Of a stretch of 64,000 bases of DNA, positions 9,875-19,010 are shown piece after piece. The translations under genes were made by a program, and so were the position numbers. The stretch is from Mageeibacillus indolicus UPII9-5 (GTDB lineage Bacteria > Bacillota > Clostridia > Saccharofermentanales > Fastidiosipilaceae): NCBI RefSeq assembly GCF_000025225.2, contig NC_013895.2:496001-560000 (forward strand), written 5' to 3'. The notes under the pieces were generated by a model. It was not told the origin of the DNA and did no database searches. It was given only the letters and a program-made list of their open reading frames with translations. Position 1 is the stretch's first letter. The number at the start of each line of letters is the position of its first letter.

Positions 9875-11074
9875 ATGGGAAAGGCAAAATTTGAAAGAAA
9901 TAAACCCCACGTCAATATTGGTACAATTGGCCACGTTGACCATGGTAAGACTACTTTGACCGCTGCAATCACCAAAGTTTTATCTTTGAAGGGTGACGCT
10001 GATTACAGTGCTTACGACCAGATTGATAAAGCTCCGGAAGAAAAAGCTCGTGGTATCACGATTAATACAACTCACGTTGAGTATCAAACTGAAACACGTC
10101 ACTATGCTCACGTTGACTGCCCTGGACACGCCGACTACATTAAGAACATGATTACCGGTGCTGCTCAGATGGACGGTGCTATCTTGGTAGTTTCTGCTGC
10201 TGACGGCCCGATGCCGCAAACTCGTGAACACATCTTGTTGGCTCGCCAGGTTGGCGTTCCTGCTATCGTTGTTTTCTTGAACAAGTGCGATATGGCTGAT
10301 CCTGAGCTGATCGAATTGACCGAGATGGAAGTTCGTGAACTTTTGTCCAGCTATGATTTCCCCGGCGACGAAGTTCCGGTAATTAAGGGCTCTGCTCTTA
10401 AGGTTTTGGAATCTACCAGCACTGATGTTAACGCTCCTGAATACAAGTGCATTTTGGAATTGATGGATGCTGTTGACAACTACATCAAAACTCCGGTTCG
10501 TCCGGTTGACCAACCGTTCCTTATGCCGGTTGAAGACGTCTTCTCCATTACCGGTCGTGGTACCGTTGCTACCGGCCGTGTTGAGCGTGGTGTAGTTAAG
10601 GTATCTGATGCTGTTGAAATCGTTGGTTTGGCTGACGAAAACCGCAGCTCTGTTGTAACCGGTGTTGAAATGTTCCACAAGTTGTTGGATCAAGCTGAAG
10701 CAGGTGATAACATTGGTATTCTGTTGCGTGGTATCAACCGTACCGATATCGAACGCGGTCAGGTTGTATGTAAACCGGGCAGCATTCATCCGCACACCAA
10801 TTTCAGCGCTCAAGTTTACGTTTTGACTAAGGATGAAGGCGGCCGTCATAAGCCTTTCTTCAACGGCTACCGTCCGCAGTTCTATTTCCGTACTACCGAT
10901 GTTACTGGCGTAATTGAATTGCCAGAAGGTACTGAAATGGTTATGCCTGGTGACCACGTTACCGTTAATGTTAAGCTCATTACTCCTATCGCTTGCGAAA
11001 AGGGTCTGAAGTTTGCTATCCGTGAAGGCGGTAGAACTGTTGGTGCAGGTTCCGTTACTAATATTGTTGAGTAA
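9875..11074 (+). CDS. tuf: Elongation factor Tu
   Basis: EF-Tu of 399 aa delivers aminoacyl-tRNA to the ribosome. G1 ([10 protein letters not shown]), G2 ([12 protein letters not shown]), G3 (DCPGHADY) and G4 (NKCDM) are all present, followed by the two beta-barrel domains. The start is ATG 9875 ([12 protein letters not shown]), which follows AGGAGGAATT. An in-frame ATG 30 bases earlier would add a non-conserved extension and is not favoured. It is the last gene of the str operon and is followed by a terminator. Confidence 0.98.
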   Translation: MGKAKFERNKPHVNIGTIGHVDHGKTTLTAAITKVLSLKGDADYSAYDQIDKAPEEKARGITINTTHVEYQTETRHYAHVDCPGHADYIKNMITGAAQMDGAILVVSAADGPMPQTREHILLARQVGVPAIVVFLNKCDMADPELIELTEMEVRELLSSYDFPGDEVPVIKGSALKVLESTSTDVNAPEYKCILELMDAVDNYIKTPVRPVDQPFLMPVEDVFSITGRGTVATGRVERGVVKVSDAVEIVGLADENRSSVVTGVEMFHKLLDQAEAGDNIGILLRGINRTDIERGQVVCKPGSIHPHTNFSAQVYVLTKDEGGRHKPFFNGYRPQFYFRTTDVTGVIELPEGTEMVMPGDHVTVNVKLITPIACEKGLKFAIREGGRTVGAGSVTNIVE

Positions 11075-11091
11075 TTAATTGTCGGATCTAA

Positions 11092-11121
11092 AGAGACCGT
11101 CTTCGGGCGGTCTCTTTTTTT
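11092..11121 (+). terminator. UUCG-capped terminator of the str operon
   Basis: An eight-bp stem AGAGACCG/CGGTCTCT (11092-11099 and 11108-11115) extends inward through a T-G pair to a C(TTCG)G tetraloop. A run of eight Ts follows directly. This is a canonical intrinsic terminator 17 bases after the tuf stop. Confidence 0.92.
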
Positions 11122-11233
11122 AGCAATTTATCACGACACGTTTTTTAGCATTTGTATGACGGCGTTATTTTGTATATCATAAAGAGGCGGTTCAATTTTA
11201 TGATTTCGCTTACTGATAAAAACTGAGGTAATT

Positions 11234-13753
11234 ATGAGCAAAAGAGTTAATTGGCAGTTTATAGCCAAGCGTAGGTTGATTAGTAAATTCAGGTATCAAT
11301 ACTTAAAGAGGCAGCGTAAGCTTATGCCGCGTGAGGGTAAATATCTTTTTTTGGATGATCCTGATCTACTGCCTTTGCCTGCTACAAAATATGCTTATAT
11401 GCTTAGCGATGATGCGGCTCTGATTGCCAAAATGGCTTTCAGTCGCGATGAGCTGTTGCTTTTGCGTTACCGTTATGGGGCTGACGACTTGCTGATGCAT
11501 GAGATGCTCCCAGACGCTTTGCAAATAACCAATTCGCCTGATTCCATTGAACGTTATGGCATTCTGATTAAGATTGATAAAATTAACCGTGATGAAGAGA
11601 AGCATTGTCAAATTATATTTTCGACAGTTGCCAGGGTTGAAATAAATTCAGATAACGACGATGAGGCAGTGGAGCCGTTGTACGTTTCCGTTCGCATTCT
11701 TCCAGCGGTTTTGCCCGAGGGTGAGGACTTGGTGCAAGCCCTAAGTTATCGTCAATATATTTTGCAATATTATAAGGAAAAATTGAATTTAGATGAAGAG
11801 CGGGATACAAAATTTTGGCAAAACCTACAGACAACAGTCAGGTTGGGGGATTTTGCCGATTTGGCCGCGAACAATTTGAAACTTACCAAAAATCAGGCTT
11901 TTTTTCTGCTGATCGAAGCCGATGTAATGAAACGGTTGCAATATTTGGTTAAGATAATCAGATATGAAACCGGTATAAAGGACCTGCAAAAAGAAATTTC
12001 GCACAAGCTACACGCCGGTCTCGATCGTACGCAGCGCAATTACTATATTCAAGAACAGATTAAAGTTTTGCAAAACGAATTGAACTCGGACGGAAAAGCA
12101 GGCGTTTCTTCGACTGATCATTTGACCGATGAGGAAAAATATTTAAAAAAATTGCGCGAAATTAATTTGTCGGCTGAATATGCCGATTATATCGAGCGAG
12201 AAATAAGAAAGTTGGCTAAATATCCTTTTGGTTTCCCGGAAGCGGCCGTTTTACGAGACTATTTAGAACTGGTTTTTCAGCTGCCATGGGGAAAGTACGT
12301 TGAGAACGAAGTTTCCCCGATTATGGCACAACGCATCTTGGATGCCGACTATTACGGCCTGACGACGGTAAAGCAGCGTATTCTTGAATATATAGGGGTA
12401 ATGGCTTGGAATCAACATCAACGCGCAGACAACGGTCGACATAGCGCCGAAGGTTCGTCTGTAAGTGATATGGTACCGCCGCCGGTGCTTTGTTTGGTCG
12501 GCCCTCCCGGGGTCGGTAAAACATCGATTGCCAAGTCAATTGCCAAAGCGTTGGGCCGCAAATATATTCGTATGTCTTTGGGTGGGGTACGTGATGAGGC
12601 GGAAATCAGGGGACATCGTCGCACCTATATCGGCGCGATGCCGGGCAGATTTATTCAGGCAATGTGCCGTTCTGATATGGCAAATCCGCTCATCCTTTTA
12701 GATGAGATTGATAAACTGGCTGCTGACTATCGGGGCGATCCCACAGCCGCGCTGCTGGAAATCCTTGATCCGCAGCAAAATAACACATTCATCGACCATT
12801 ATTTGGATATTCCATTTGATTTTTCGCATACGGTATTTATCACTACGGCAAACAGCAAAGAAAACATCCCTTGGCCCTTGCTTGATCGGTTGGAGATAAT
12901 CGAACTACCGGCTTATAATTGTCCGGAAAAACTACAAATTGCCAAAAAATATTTGTGGCCGCAAGTCCTTGCTGAGCATGGGTTGGAAGATGGAAAATTA
13001 GGCCTGAGCAAAGCGGTTATGGAAACGATAATAACGAATTATACCCACGAAGCCGGTGTGCGTAATTTGCGCCGAAAGTTGGGACAGATTTGCCGTCGGG
13101 CGACATTGCAGTTTTTGAAAGAACCGGAAACTATTCGAATTAACGTGACGAAGAAGCTTTTGCCGGAATTATTAGGGAAGCCGTCTAACCATCATTTCAC
13201 GGTTGAAACAGGCGGAAAAGTGGGAATCGTCAACGGGCTGGCGTGGACGGCAATTGGCGGCGTTTTGCTCAAGATAGAAGTGAGTGCCTTGCCGGGAAAG
13301 GGAGAAATTATTTTGACCGGCAATTTGGGACAAGTTATGCAGGAATCGGCGAAAGTCGCGTTGGCCTATATAAGGAGCAAAGCGGCAGAACTTAACTTAC
13401 CGAGTGATTTTTATTGCCATACTGATATTCACATACACGCACTTGAAGGGGCAGTACCTAAAGACGGACCATCGGCGGGGATCACGCTGGCTGTCGCCAT
13501 GATATCAGCTTTGACGGGCGTTCCAGTTCGCTCGAACATTGCGATGACCGGGGAAATATCTTTACATGGAGATATTTTGCCGATCGGAGGCTTGTCGCAA
13601 AAAATTATGGCCGCAGAGCTGGCCGGGGTGGTAGAAGTTTATATTCCGCAAGAAAATTTTTCGGAAATTGAATCTGACATAATAAGTAAGACTAAAGTGA
13701 AGATTTCCCCTGTTAATAGCTTGACTGAGGTATGGCGGCATGCCAAAATCTGA
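11234..13753 (+). CDS. lon: ATP-dependent protease Lon (La)
   Basis: This 839-aa AAA+ serine protease degrades misfolded and regulatory proteins in the cytosol. An N-terminal LON substrate-binding region leads to a coiled segment (QRNYYIQEQIKVLQNEL). Then come Walker A GPPGVGKTS (residues 423-431), Walker B ILLDEIDKL and the peptidase domain. Catalytic Ser747 lies in DGPSAG and Lys790 in GLSQKIM. Their 43-residue spacing equals that of the E. coli enzyme. Compared with typical Lon (about 780 aa) it has a basic N-terminal extension of about 40 residues and a polar insertion just before Walker A. ATG 11234 follows TGAGGTAATT. The stop overlaps the next gene by 14 bases. Confidence 0.95.
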   Translation: MSKRVNWQFIAKRRLISKFRYQYLKRQRKLMPREGKYLFLDDPDLLPLPATKYAYMLSDDAALIAKMAFSRDELLLLRYRYGADDLLMHEMLPDALQITNSPDSIERYGILIKIDKINRDEEKHCQIIFSTVARVEINSDNDDEAVEPLYVSVRILPAVLPEGEDLVQALSYRQYILQYYKEKLNLDEERDTKFWQNLQTTVRLGDFADLAANNLKLTKNQAFFLLIEADVMKRLQYLVKIIRYETGIKDLQKEISHKLHAGLDRTQRNYYIQEQIKVLQNELNSDGKAGVSSTDHLTDEEKYLKKLREINLSAEYADYIEREIRKLAKYPFGFPEAAVLRDYLELVFQLPWGKYVENEVSPIMAQRILDADYYGLTTVKQRILEYIGVMAWNQHQRADNGRHSAEGSSVSDMVPPPVLCLVGPPGVGKTSIAKSIAKALGRKYIRMSLGGVRDEAEIRGHRRTYIGAMPGRFIQAMCRSDMANPLILLDEIDKLAADYRGDPTAALLEILDPQQNNTFIDHYLDIPFDFSHTVFITTANSKENIPWPLLDRLEIIELPAYNCPEKLQIAKKYLWPQVLAEHGLEDGKLGLSKAVMETIITNYTHEAGVRNLRRKLGQICRRATLQFLKEPETIRINVTKKLLPELLGKPSNHHFTVETGGKVGIVNGLAWTAIGGVLLKIEVSALPGKGEIILTGNLGQVMQESAKVALAYIRSKAAELNLPSDFYCHTDIHIHALEGAVPKDGPSAGITLAVAMISALTGVPVRSNIAMTGEISLHGDILPIGGLSQKIMAAELAGVVEVYIPQENFSEIESDIISKTKVKISPVNSLTEVWRHAKI

Positions 13754-14387
13754 AGGCGATTCAACTTTTATTACTGTTGCCAAAACGGCACAGGCGGAGA
13801 TTACGATCAAAAAATCGCTTTTTATCGCGCGGGTAAGTTCGGCGGCAAGCGAAGAAGAGAGTCGTGATTTTTGTCGGATGGTAAGGCGGCAGGAAAGTAC
13901 AGCAAGGCACAATGTATCTGCTTTCAGGGTTGGTGTTCCGGGAACCAGTAATTTTGTCGAACGCTTTTCTGATGATGGCGAACCACGCGGAACGGCGGGT
14001 AAACCGGTTTTTGATTGCATTAGCGGCAGGAATTTGACAAATACAGTTGTTGTCGTCACACGCTATTTCGGCGGCATTTTGCTCGGTACGGGCGGTTTGG
14101 TCCACGCTTACTCAACGGTGGCCGCGACAGCACTTGATTTGGCCGGGCAGCAAGTGATGACTTTGAAGAATATGGTTGAGGTGGAGCTACCATATAATTT
14201 GGCTGATGTCTTTCGCTATTATTTGCGAAAACAGGAAATTAATATTTTAGAAGAAAACTATGGCACGAAAATTAATTATTTGCTTGCGCTAACGTCTATT
14301 GAACAAGTAAAATTAGAAGAGCACTTGGCAGATATATCCGCCGGCACGGTGAAGGCGAGATTTTTGTATAATATGTACATGAGGTAA
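13740..14387 (+). CDS. YigZ/IMPACT-family protein
   Basis: This 215-aa protein belongs to the UPF0029/IMPACT family. The hallmark FSDDGEPRGTAGKPV segment (near residue 80) and the VVVTRYFGGILLGTGGLVHAYS motif are both present, followed by the smaller C-terminal ferredoxin-like domain. Eukaryotic IMPACT regulates Gcn2; the bacterial proteins are thought to bind nucleic acid or ribosomes, but their function is unsettled. It begins inside the 3' end of lon (14-base overlap), so translation is probably coupled, and it is followed four bases later by the NYN-domain gene. Confidence 0.9.
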   Translation: MPKSEGDSTFITVAKTAQAEITIKKSLFIARVSSAASEEESRDFCRMVRRQESTARHNVSAFRVGVPGTSNFVERFSDDGEPRGTAGKPVFDCISGRNLTNTVVVVTRYFGGILLGTGGLVHAYSTVAATALDLAGQQVMTLKNMVEVELPYNLADVFRYYLRKQEINILEENYGTKINYLLALTSIEQVKLEEHLADISAGTVKARFLYNMYMR

Positions 14388-14391
14388 TGAA

Positions 14392-15165
14392 ATGAATAAC
14401 GATGATGATATACGTTTGGCAGTGCTAATTGATGCCGACAACATATCTTCCCACTATGTTAAAGCCTTGATGGAAGAGGTAGCACGTTACGGTATACCGA
14501 CAATTAAGCGCATATACGGTGACTGGACCCGGCCAAACCTCAGCAATTGGAAAAATTGTCTGCTTGACCACGCGATAGCTCCGATTCAACAGTTCGGCTA
14601 TACAAGCGGTAAAAATTCGACTGATTCGGCGCTTATCATTGATGCGATGGATATTTTGTATGCAGAAAAGGTGGATGGTTTTTGTCTAGTTAGCAGCGAT
14701 TCAGATTTTACCCGGCTGGCGACCCGACTACGTGAGGCTGGCAAAGTGGTATATGGATTTGGTGAGCAAAAAACGCCGAATCCCTTTATTGCAGCCTGCG
14801 ACCGCTTTGTCTTTTTGGAAATAATCCACGGGGTAGACAATTCTTTGACTCGGCCGGCACAACCTTCCTCGAGCAACAGTTGTTCGCAACCGATCAATTA
14901 TCAGACACACGACTACAAAATAGACCAAGATTTAAGCAATTTAGTCTATAGTTCAATAAATGATGTCGCCGATGAAGATGGATGGGCATTTTTAGGTGAT
15001 GTTGGTAATATGATCATAAAGAAACGGCCGTCATTTGATCCGCGGGCCTACGGGTGCAATAAATTATCGGCATTGATCCGCAAGTTTGATCGGATTGAGT
15101 TTGACGAGAGACCGACCAACTCGCCGCGCATAATGCACATTTATATAAGATTAAAGGATAATTAA
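14392..15165 (+). CDS. NYN-domain (PIN-like) protein with C-terminal LOTUS/OST-HTH domain
   Basis: In this 257-aa protein, residues 8-145 are a LabA-like NYN domain. It shows LIDADNIS, the acidic NSTDSALIIDAMD and LVSSDSDFTRLATRLRE motifs, and YGFGEQKTP. NYN domains are PIN-fold metal-dependent RNases. Residues ~180-255 (W-A-F-L-G-D-V-G-N... DPRAYGCNKLSALIRKF) match an OST-HTH/LOTUS RNA-binding domain. NYN plus LOTUS is a known bacterial arrangement suggesting targeted RNA cleavage or processing; the substrate is unknown. The gene starts four bases after the YigZ-family gene, probably in the lon operon. Confidence 0.88.
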   Translation: MNNDDDIRLAVLIDADNISSHYVKALMEEVARYGIPTIKRIYGDWTRPNLSNWKNCLLDHAIAPIQQFGYTSGKNSTDSALIIDAMDILYAEKVDGFCLVSSDSDFTRLATRLREAGKVVYGFGEQKTPNPFIAACDRFVFLEIIHGVDNSLTRPAQPSSSNSCSQPINYQTHDYKIDQDLSNLVYSSINDVADEDGWAFLGDVGNMIIKKRPSFDPRAYGCNKLSALIRKFDRIEFDERPTNSPRIMHIYIRLKDN

Positions 15166-15231
15166 AGCATAATTAAAACATAATTAGAACATAGAAAAAT
15201 ATTTGTAAATGAGAAAAAAGGAGTTAAATTT

Positions 15232-16755
15232 ATGAAAAGCAGGTATAGCGGAGTTTTGCTGCACATTGCTAGCTTGTCCGGCCCTTATGGTTGTGGAACG
15301 ATGGGGGTAGAAGCGGTTGATTTTCTGAAAAAACTCAAAAAAGCAGGATTTTCCTATTGGCAAGTTCTTCCATTGACTATCGTCGATGAATTTCACAGCC
15401 CGTATAAGTCATTATCCGCCTTTGCCGGCAATCCGGCTTTGATCGATCCACGTGGGTTGGTATCTGACGGATTACTTACGGCGGCGGAAGCGGAAGCGTG
15501 TATTTATCCGCAAACAGCCTCAAATATGAACTATGAAACGGCTATGGCAACAGCTGATAAATTTTTGAATCTTGCTTTTAGCCGGGTGACCGCCAAACTT
15601 CGCCAGCATATAAGTTCTTTCATCACTAAAGAATCTGCATGGCTTACGGATTATGCCTGCTTCATAACAGCAAAACGCACTTTCAATTTGTTGCCCTGGT
15701 GGGAATGGCCGGACAAAGCTCTGGCGGCGCATGAGCCGCAAGCGGTAGCTGATTTCATGCAAAAACACCAAGAGGAAATTGACCGCTGCTATTTTGAACA
15801 ATGGGTGTTTAACCGCCAGTGGAGCGGCCTACACAAACAAGCTCGCGAACTCGGTATTGGGATAATCGGTGATATTCCGTTTTATGTTGATGGAGATTCG
15901 GCCGATGTGTGGTCGCATCGAGAGCTTTTTGCCATGGAAAGCATGAAATTTACTGAAGTGGCAGGCGTACCCCCGGATTATTTTTCGCCAACGGGGCAAT
16001 TGTGGGGTAACCCGATATATGACTGGTTTGCCCACCAAAAGGAGAATTTTGCTTGGTGGAAGTTGCGTATGCAACACGCCCTAGAGGCTTTTGATAAACT
16101 GAGAATTGACCATTTCAGAGCCTTGGTAACTTTCTGGGCGATTCCTTACGGCAGCCCTGATGCAACTTCAGGCGAATGGCGGCAGGCCCCTTATATGGAA
16201 TTTTATCGTCAGGTTTTTGGTAACTGGCCGGCGGAACGTATTTTTGCGGAAGATCTGGGTGACATAGATGCCAAGACTCGTGAAGGTATTGATGCGGCTG
16301 GATTGGCCAACATGAAAGTGTTGCAATTTGTGTTTAACATCGGTGGGGTAAAGGACGATTTGCCGCACAATTGGGAATATCCGACGGTTGCGTATACTGG
16401 AACTCATGACAATACCACTTTGATCGGTTGGATTTGGGAAATGGATGACGAGCTCCGTCGCTATGTGCTTGATTATGCAGATTTTCCGGCTGATGCCGAC
16501 TGGGGCAAAGGCGGATTCAACAGTCCGTTGGTTCGGCGTATGTTAAGGGTTTTGTGGCAATCGGCAGCGAAATTGACCGTGGCTCAGGTGCAGGATTTAT
16601 GCGGTTTCGGCGGCGATACAAGAATGAACTTGCCGGGACGGAAAGAAAATAACTGGAGCTATCGTCTGCCATTCGGCACAACAGAGCATATCGACTGGGA
16701 TTATTTTGCGAAGTTGAATAAGCTTTATCAGCGCAACACTCCGGCCGACGATTGA
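15232..16755 (+). CDS. malQ: 4-alpha-glucanotransferase (amylomaltase)
   Basis: This GH77 enzyme (507 aa) transfers maltooligosaccharide units during glycogen or maltodextrin metabolism in the cytosol. Family hallmarks are the N-terminal SLSGPYGCGTMG, GDIPFYVDGDSADVW, RIDHFRAL (nucleophile Asp), AEDLGDID (acid/base Glu) and YTGTHDNTT. Length is normal for the bacterial family. A good AAAAGGAG site precedes ATG 15232. No other maltose gene lies nearby, so it appears to be transcribed alone. Confidence 0.96.
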   Translation: MKSRYSGVLLHIASLSGPYGCGTMGVEAVDFLKKLKKAGFSYWQVLPLTIVDEFHSPYKSLSAFAGNPALIDPRGLVSDGLLTAAEAEACIYPQTASNMNYETAMATADKFLNLAFSRVTAKLRQHISSFITKESAWLTDYACFITAKRTFNLLPWWEWPDKALAAHEPQAVADFMQKHQEEIDRCYFEQWVFNRQWSGLHKQARELGIGIIGDIPFYVDGDSADVWSHRELFAMESMKFTEVAGVPPDYFSPTGQLWGNPIYDWFAHQKENFAWWKLRMQHALEAFDKLRIDHFRALVTFWAIPYGSPDATSGEWRQAPYMEFYRQVFGNWPAERIFAEDLGDIDAKTREGIDAAGLANMKVLQFVFNIGGVKDDLPHNWEYPTVAYTGTHDNTTLIGWIWEMDDELRRYVLDYADFPADADWGKGGFNSPLVRRMLRVLWQSAAKLTVAQVQDLCGFGGDTRMNLPGRKENNWSYRLPFGTTEHIDWDYFAKLNKLYQRNTPADD

Positions 16756-16822
16756 AAATGCAACAAATATGTAATAAACTAAGAAAATAATATCTTTAAT
16801 TTGGTTTGTTTGAGGAGGAACT

Positions 16823-17380
16823 ATGATTACAGCAGGCGATTTTCGCAACGGCATGACCTTTGAAATGGATAATAATGTTTTTCAGGTCGTTGAATTTCAA
16901 CATGTTAAACCCGGTAAAGGGGCAGCTTTTGTACGTACGAAGTATAAAAACATTCGCACAGGAGCGGTGTTAGAGCGTTCTTTCAACCCTAATGAAAAGT
17001 TTGAAAACGCTCAGTTGGAACGATCGGACATGTCTTATCTGTATGCTGACGGCGATTTGTACTATTTTATGAATGTGGAAACATATGATCAGCTGCCGTT
17101 TACTGCTGAAATCTTAGGTGATGCTTTGAAATACTTGAAAGAAGGTATGGTTTGTAAGGTTATATCTTACAAAGGAACAGTTTTCAGTGTTGAACCGCCG
17201 TTGTTTGTTGACTTGCTGATCACGCAGGCTGAGCCGGGTGTCAAAGGTGATACGGCTCAAAATGCGACGAAAACAGCTATTGTTGAAACCGGTGCTTCGA
17301 TTCGTGTTCCGCTGTTTGTCAATGAAGGCGAAACGATTCGTGTTGATACACGGACCGGCGAATATTTGGAAAGAGTATAA
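16823..17380 (+). CDS. efp: Elongation factor P
   Basis: EF-P (185 aa) relieves ribosome stalling at polyproline. All three beta-barrel domains are present (KOW-like, OB, C-terminal), ending in the conserved [19 protein letters not shown]. The modifiable tip loop reads PGKGAAF, with lysine at the modified position. No epmA/epmB or other modification gene is seen in the window. ATG 16823 lies five bases after GAGGAGGAA. The Asp23 gene starts eight bases after its stop. Confidence 0.97.
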   Translation: MITAGDFRNGMTFEMDNNVFQVVEFQHVKPGKGAAFVRTKYKNIRTGAVLERSFNPNEKFENAQLERSDMSYLYADGDLYYFMNVETYDQLPFTAEILGDALKYLKEGMVCKVISYKGTVFSVEPPLFVDLLITQAEPGVKGDTAQNATKTAIVETGASIRVPLFVNEGETIRVDTRTGEYLERV

Positions 17381-17388
17381 TTTTTGCT

Positions 17389-17766
17389 ATGGCGGAACTG
17401 TTTACAGTCAAGGGCGAAAGAACCATGTCACAGGGGTTCATCGCCCAGTATGCCGCCGAGGCTGCCCGACAGACTGAAGGCGTTGCGGATATGGATCGAA
17501 GCGGCGTGGCAGGTCTTAAAGAGGCTTTGGGTTTGGAACATGAAGGTTACGGTGTTACGGTTCAATTTAAAGAAGAAGACCACAACTTGGTTACGTTGAC
17601 GGTTTACCCGATTATTTATTACGGTATGGTTGTTCCGGAAGTGGCTTGGGCTATTCAGGAAAACATCAAATCTGATGTCGAAAAATATACCGGCTTGGTA
17701 GTTGAAGCCGTCAATGTTCATGTGAAGAATATCGTCTTACGCCCTGAAGAGGTGGAAAATGCGTAA
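17389..17766 (+). CDS. Asp23/Gls24-family envelope stress protein
   Basis: This 125-aa Asp23-family protein has the core TLTVYPIIYYGMVVPEVAWAIQENIKSDVEKYTGL and the usual ending V-N-V-H-V-K-N-I. In Staphylococcus, Asp23 is a peripheral membrane protein held by AmaP and linked to cell-envelope stress. Here the amaP-like and DUF2273 genes follow immediately, overlapping by eight bases, so the same complex is expected. ATG 17389 has no strong ribosome site; the in-frame ATG at 17425 (MSQGF) is an alternative start. Confidence 0.9.
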   Translation: MAELFTVKGERTMSQGFIAQYAAEAARQTEGVADMDRSGVAGLKEALGLEHEGYGVTVQFKEEDHNLVTLTVYPIIYYGMVVPEVAWAIQENIKSDVEKYTGLVVEAVNVHVKNIVLRPEEVENA

Positions 17767-18307
17767 ACTTTACCGATTTTTGATCAGCGTCTATTCTTTA
17801 TTGACGGCTATTGCCGCCTTACTATTTTTGTCATTTTTACTTAACGGAACTTGGGCTGCCGCAGTTCCGGTGTTTTTTGCGGTTCTGACATATAGCCGAA
17901 AAATGTTCTGGTTGGCTACAATCGGAGGCTTCGTAATTTTTGCTTTGTCGGTAGGAACCTTGGTTTATGCACTCCTGACAGGCCGCCTGCGCCACACCCG
18001 TTTGCGGAAAACGGAAAACGGTATTGTAGAAATAGGCGTTGATGCTTTGGAGAGTATTGCCCTCAATTCAGCCCGAGCTGCTCAAGCTGGCATCAAGACG
18101 GCTAAGGCTAGAATTTACGCGGCACAAGGTGCGCAAATAAATGTGGATTTGACGGTCGTCTTATACTCTGATGTTGAAATCCCGGCTCAAATGGCAAAAA
18201 TTCAGGAGCGAATCAAGAAAGATATTGAAAGGTACTCCGGCATTCCCGTTGCACAGGTGAGTGTCAATGTTTCACGGGTTGAATTGGTAGGAGCGAAGGT
18301 TGAATGA
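17759..18307 (+). CDS. amaP: AmaP-like alkaline-shock-response membrane anchor protein
   Basis: This 182-aa protein has two N-terminal membrane segments (about residues 8-35 and 50-78). A basic stretch and a cytosolic Asp23-like domain follow, ending in V-S-V-N-V-S-R-V-E. The two-TM plus Asp23-like layout and the position between asp23 and a DUF2273 gene match AmaP, the membrane anchor for Asp23. It overlaps asp23 by eight bases and the next gene by an ATGA junction, so translation is likely coupled. Confidence 0.85.
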   Translation: MRKLYRFLISVYSLLTAIAALLFLSFLLNGTWAAAVPVFFAVLTYSRKMFWLATIGGFVIFALSVGTLVYALLTGRLRHTRLRKTENGIVEIGVDALESIALNSARAAQAGIKTAKARIYAAQGAQINVDLTVVLYSDVEIPAQMAKIQERIKKDIERYSGIPVAQVSVNVSRVELVGAKVE

Positions 18308-18543
18308 TGCGGAATTTTTTGGAACCGCTGATAAAATTTTTGCAAGGGAAGAATATTTCCATGATCGGTGCCGGGACATTTTTCCTGATCGCCTTGCTGT
18401 GGGTCATTTTTGGCTTTATGCGTCTGGTCTTTATTTTATTGATGACGGTAGCTGGCTATACAATGGGAGCGGTGTTTTTTCGAGACTCGGAGAGTTTGCG
18501 TAAATGGCTTAATCGGATTCTTCCCCCCGGTCTTTTTCGGTGA
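18304..18543 (+). CDS. DUF2273 small membrane protein
   Basis: This 79-aa protein is mostly two adjacent membrane segments (about residues 18-58), with a basic start and a positively charged end. Such DUF2273 proteins regularly accompany Asp23 and AmaP, and the three are thought to form one membrane complex; the precise role of DUF2273 is unknown. It starts at the ATGATG overlapping the amaP stop and ends 11 bases before nusB. Confidence 0.8.
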   Translation: MMRNFLEPLIKFLQGKNISMIGAGTFFLIALLWVIFGFMRLVFILLMTVAGYTMGAVFFRDSESLRKWLNRILPPGLFR

Positions 18544-18554
18544 AAGGTGGATTT

Positions 18555-19010
18555 ATGAAGAGAAGAGAAGCAAGGGAACAAGCATTTAAATTTTTGTACC
18601 AGATTCAAGTACAAACTGACGATATTCCTGCGCAACGCGAGTATTTTTTGCGCAGTTGCCGTGATGAGTTCGGTTTTGAAGATGCAGACATTTCATATAT
18701 CACCGGAGTTGTTGATGGGGTCATAAAGGAGACGGCGGAATTTGACCGCCAAATTTCCACTTGTCTGAAAAAGTGGACGGTGGATCGCTTGCCTTGTGTT
18801 GACTTGGCTATTTTGCGCTTGGCCTTATATGAGATTAAATATGAACATGTTGCTTTCAGTATTATTGCTAATGAAGCTGTTTTGCTTGCTAAAAAATATA
18901 GTACCGAAGAGTCGCGTAGCTATATTAACGGTATTCTCGGCAAATTAATGCCAAAAGAAGATGAGCAGTCCGTGAAAGATATGGCGGAGACAGAAGCGGA
19001 TGAGGTGTAA
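18555..19010 (+). CDS. nusB: Transcription antitermination factor NusB
   Basis: NusB (151 aa from the chosen start) binds boxA RNA with S10 during rRNA transcription. The start KRREAREQAFKFLYQ, the central WTVDRLPCVDLAILRLALYE and SFINGILGKL-like ending (SYINGILGKL) are diagnostic. The chosen ATG 18555 follows AAAGGTGG; an in-frame ATG 15 bases upstream would add MKGGF before the conserved start. An acidic tail follows the family core. The stop overlaps the xseA start (TAATG). Confidence 0.95.
   Translation: MKRREAREQAFKFLYQIQVQTDDIPAQREYFLRSCRDEFGFEDADISYITGVVDGVIKETAEFDRQISTCLKKWTVDRLPCVDLAILRLALYEIKYEHVAFSIIANEAVLLAKKYSTEESRSYINGILGKLMPKEDEQSVKDMAETEADEV

Noticed and set aside
9980-10957. 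325-codon open frame antisense to tuf
   Set aside because: It mirrors the conserved EF-Tu gene, has no ribosome site and arises from codon bias of the sense strand.
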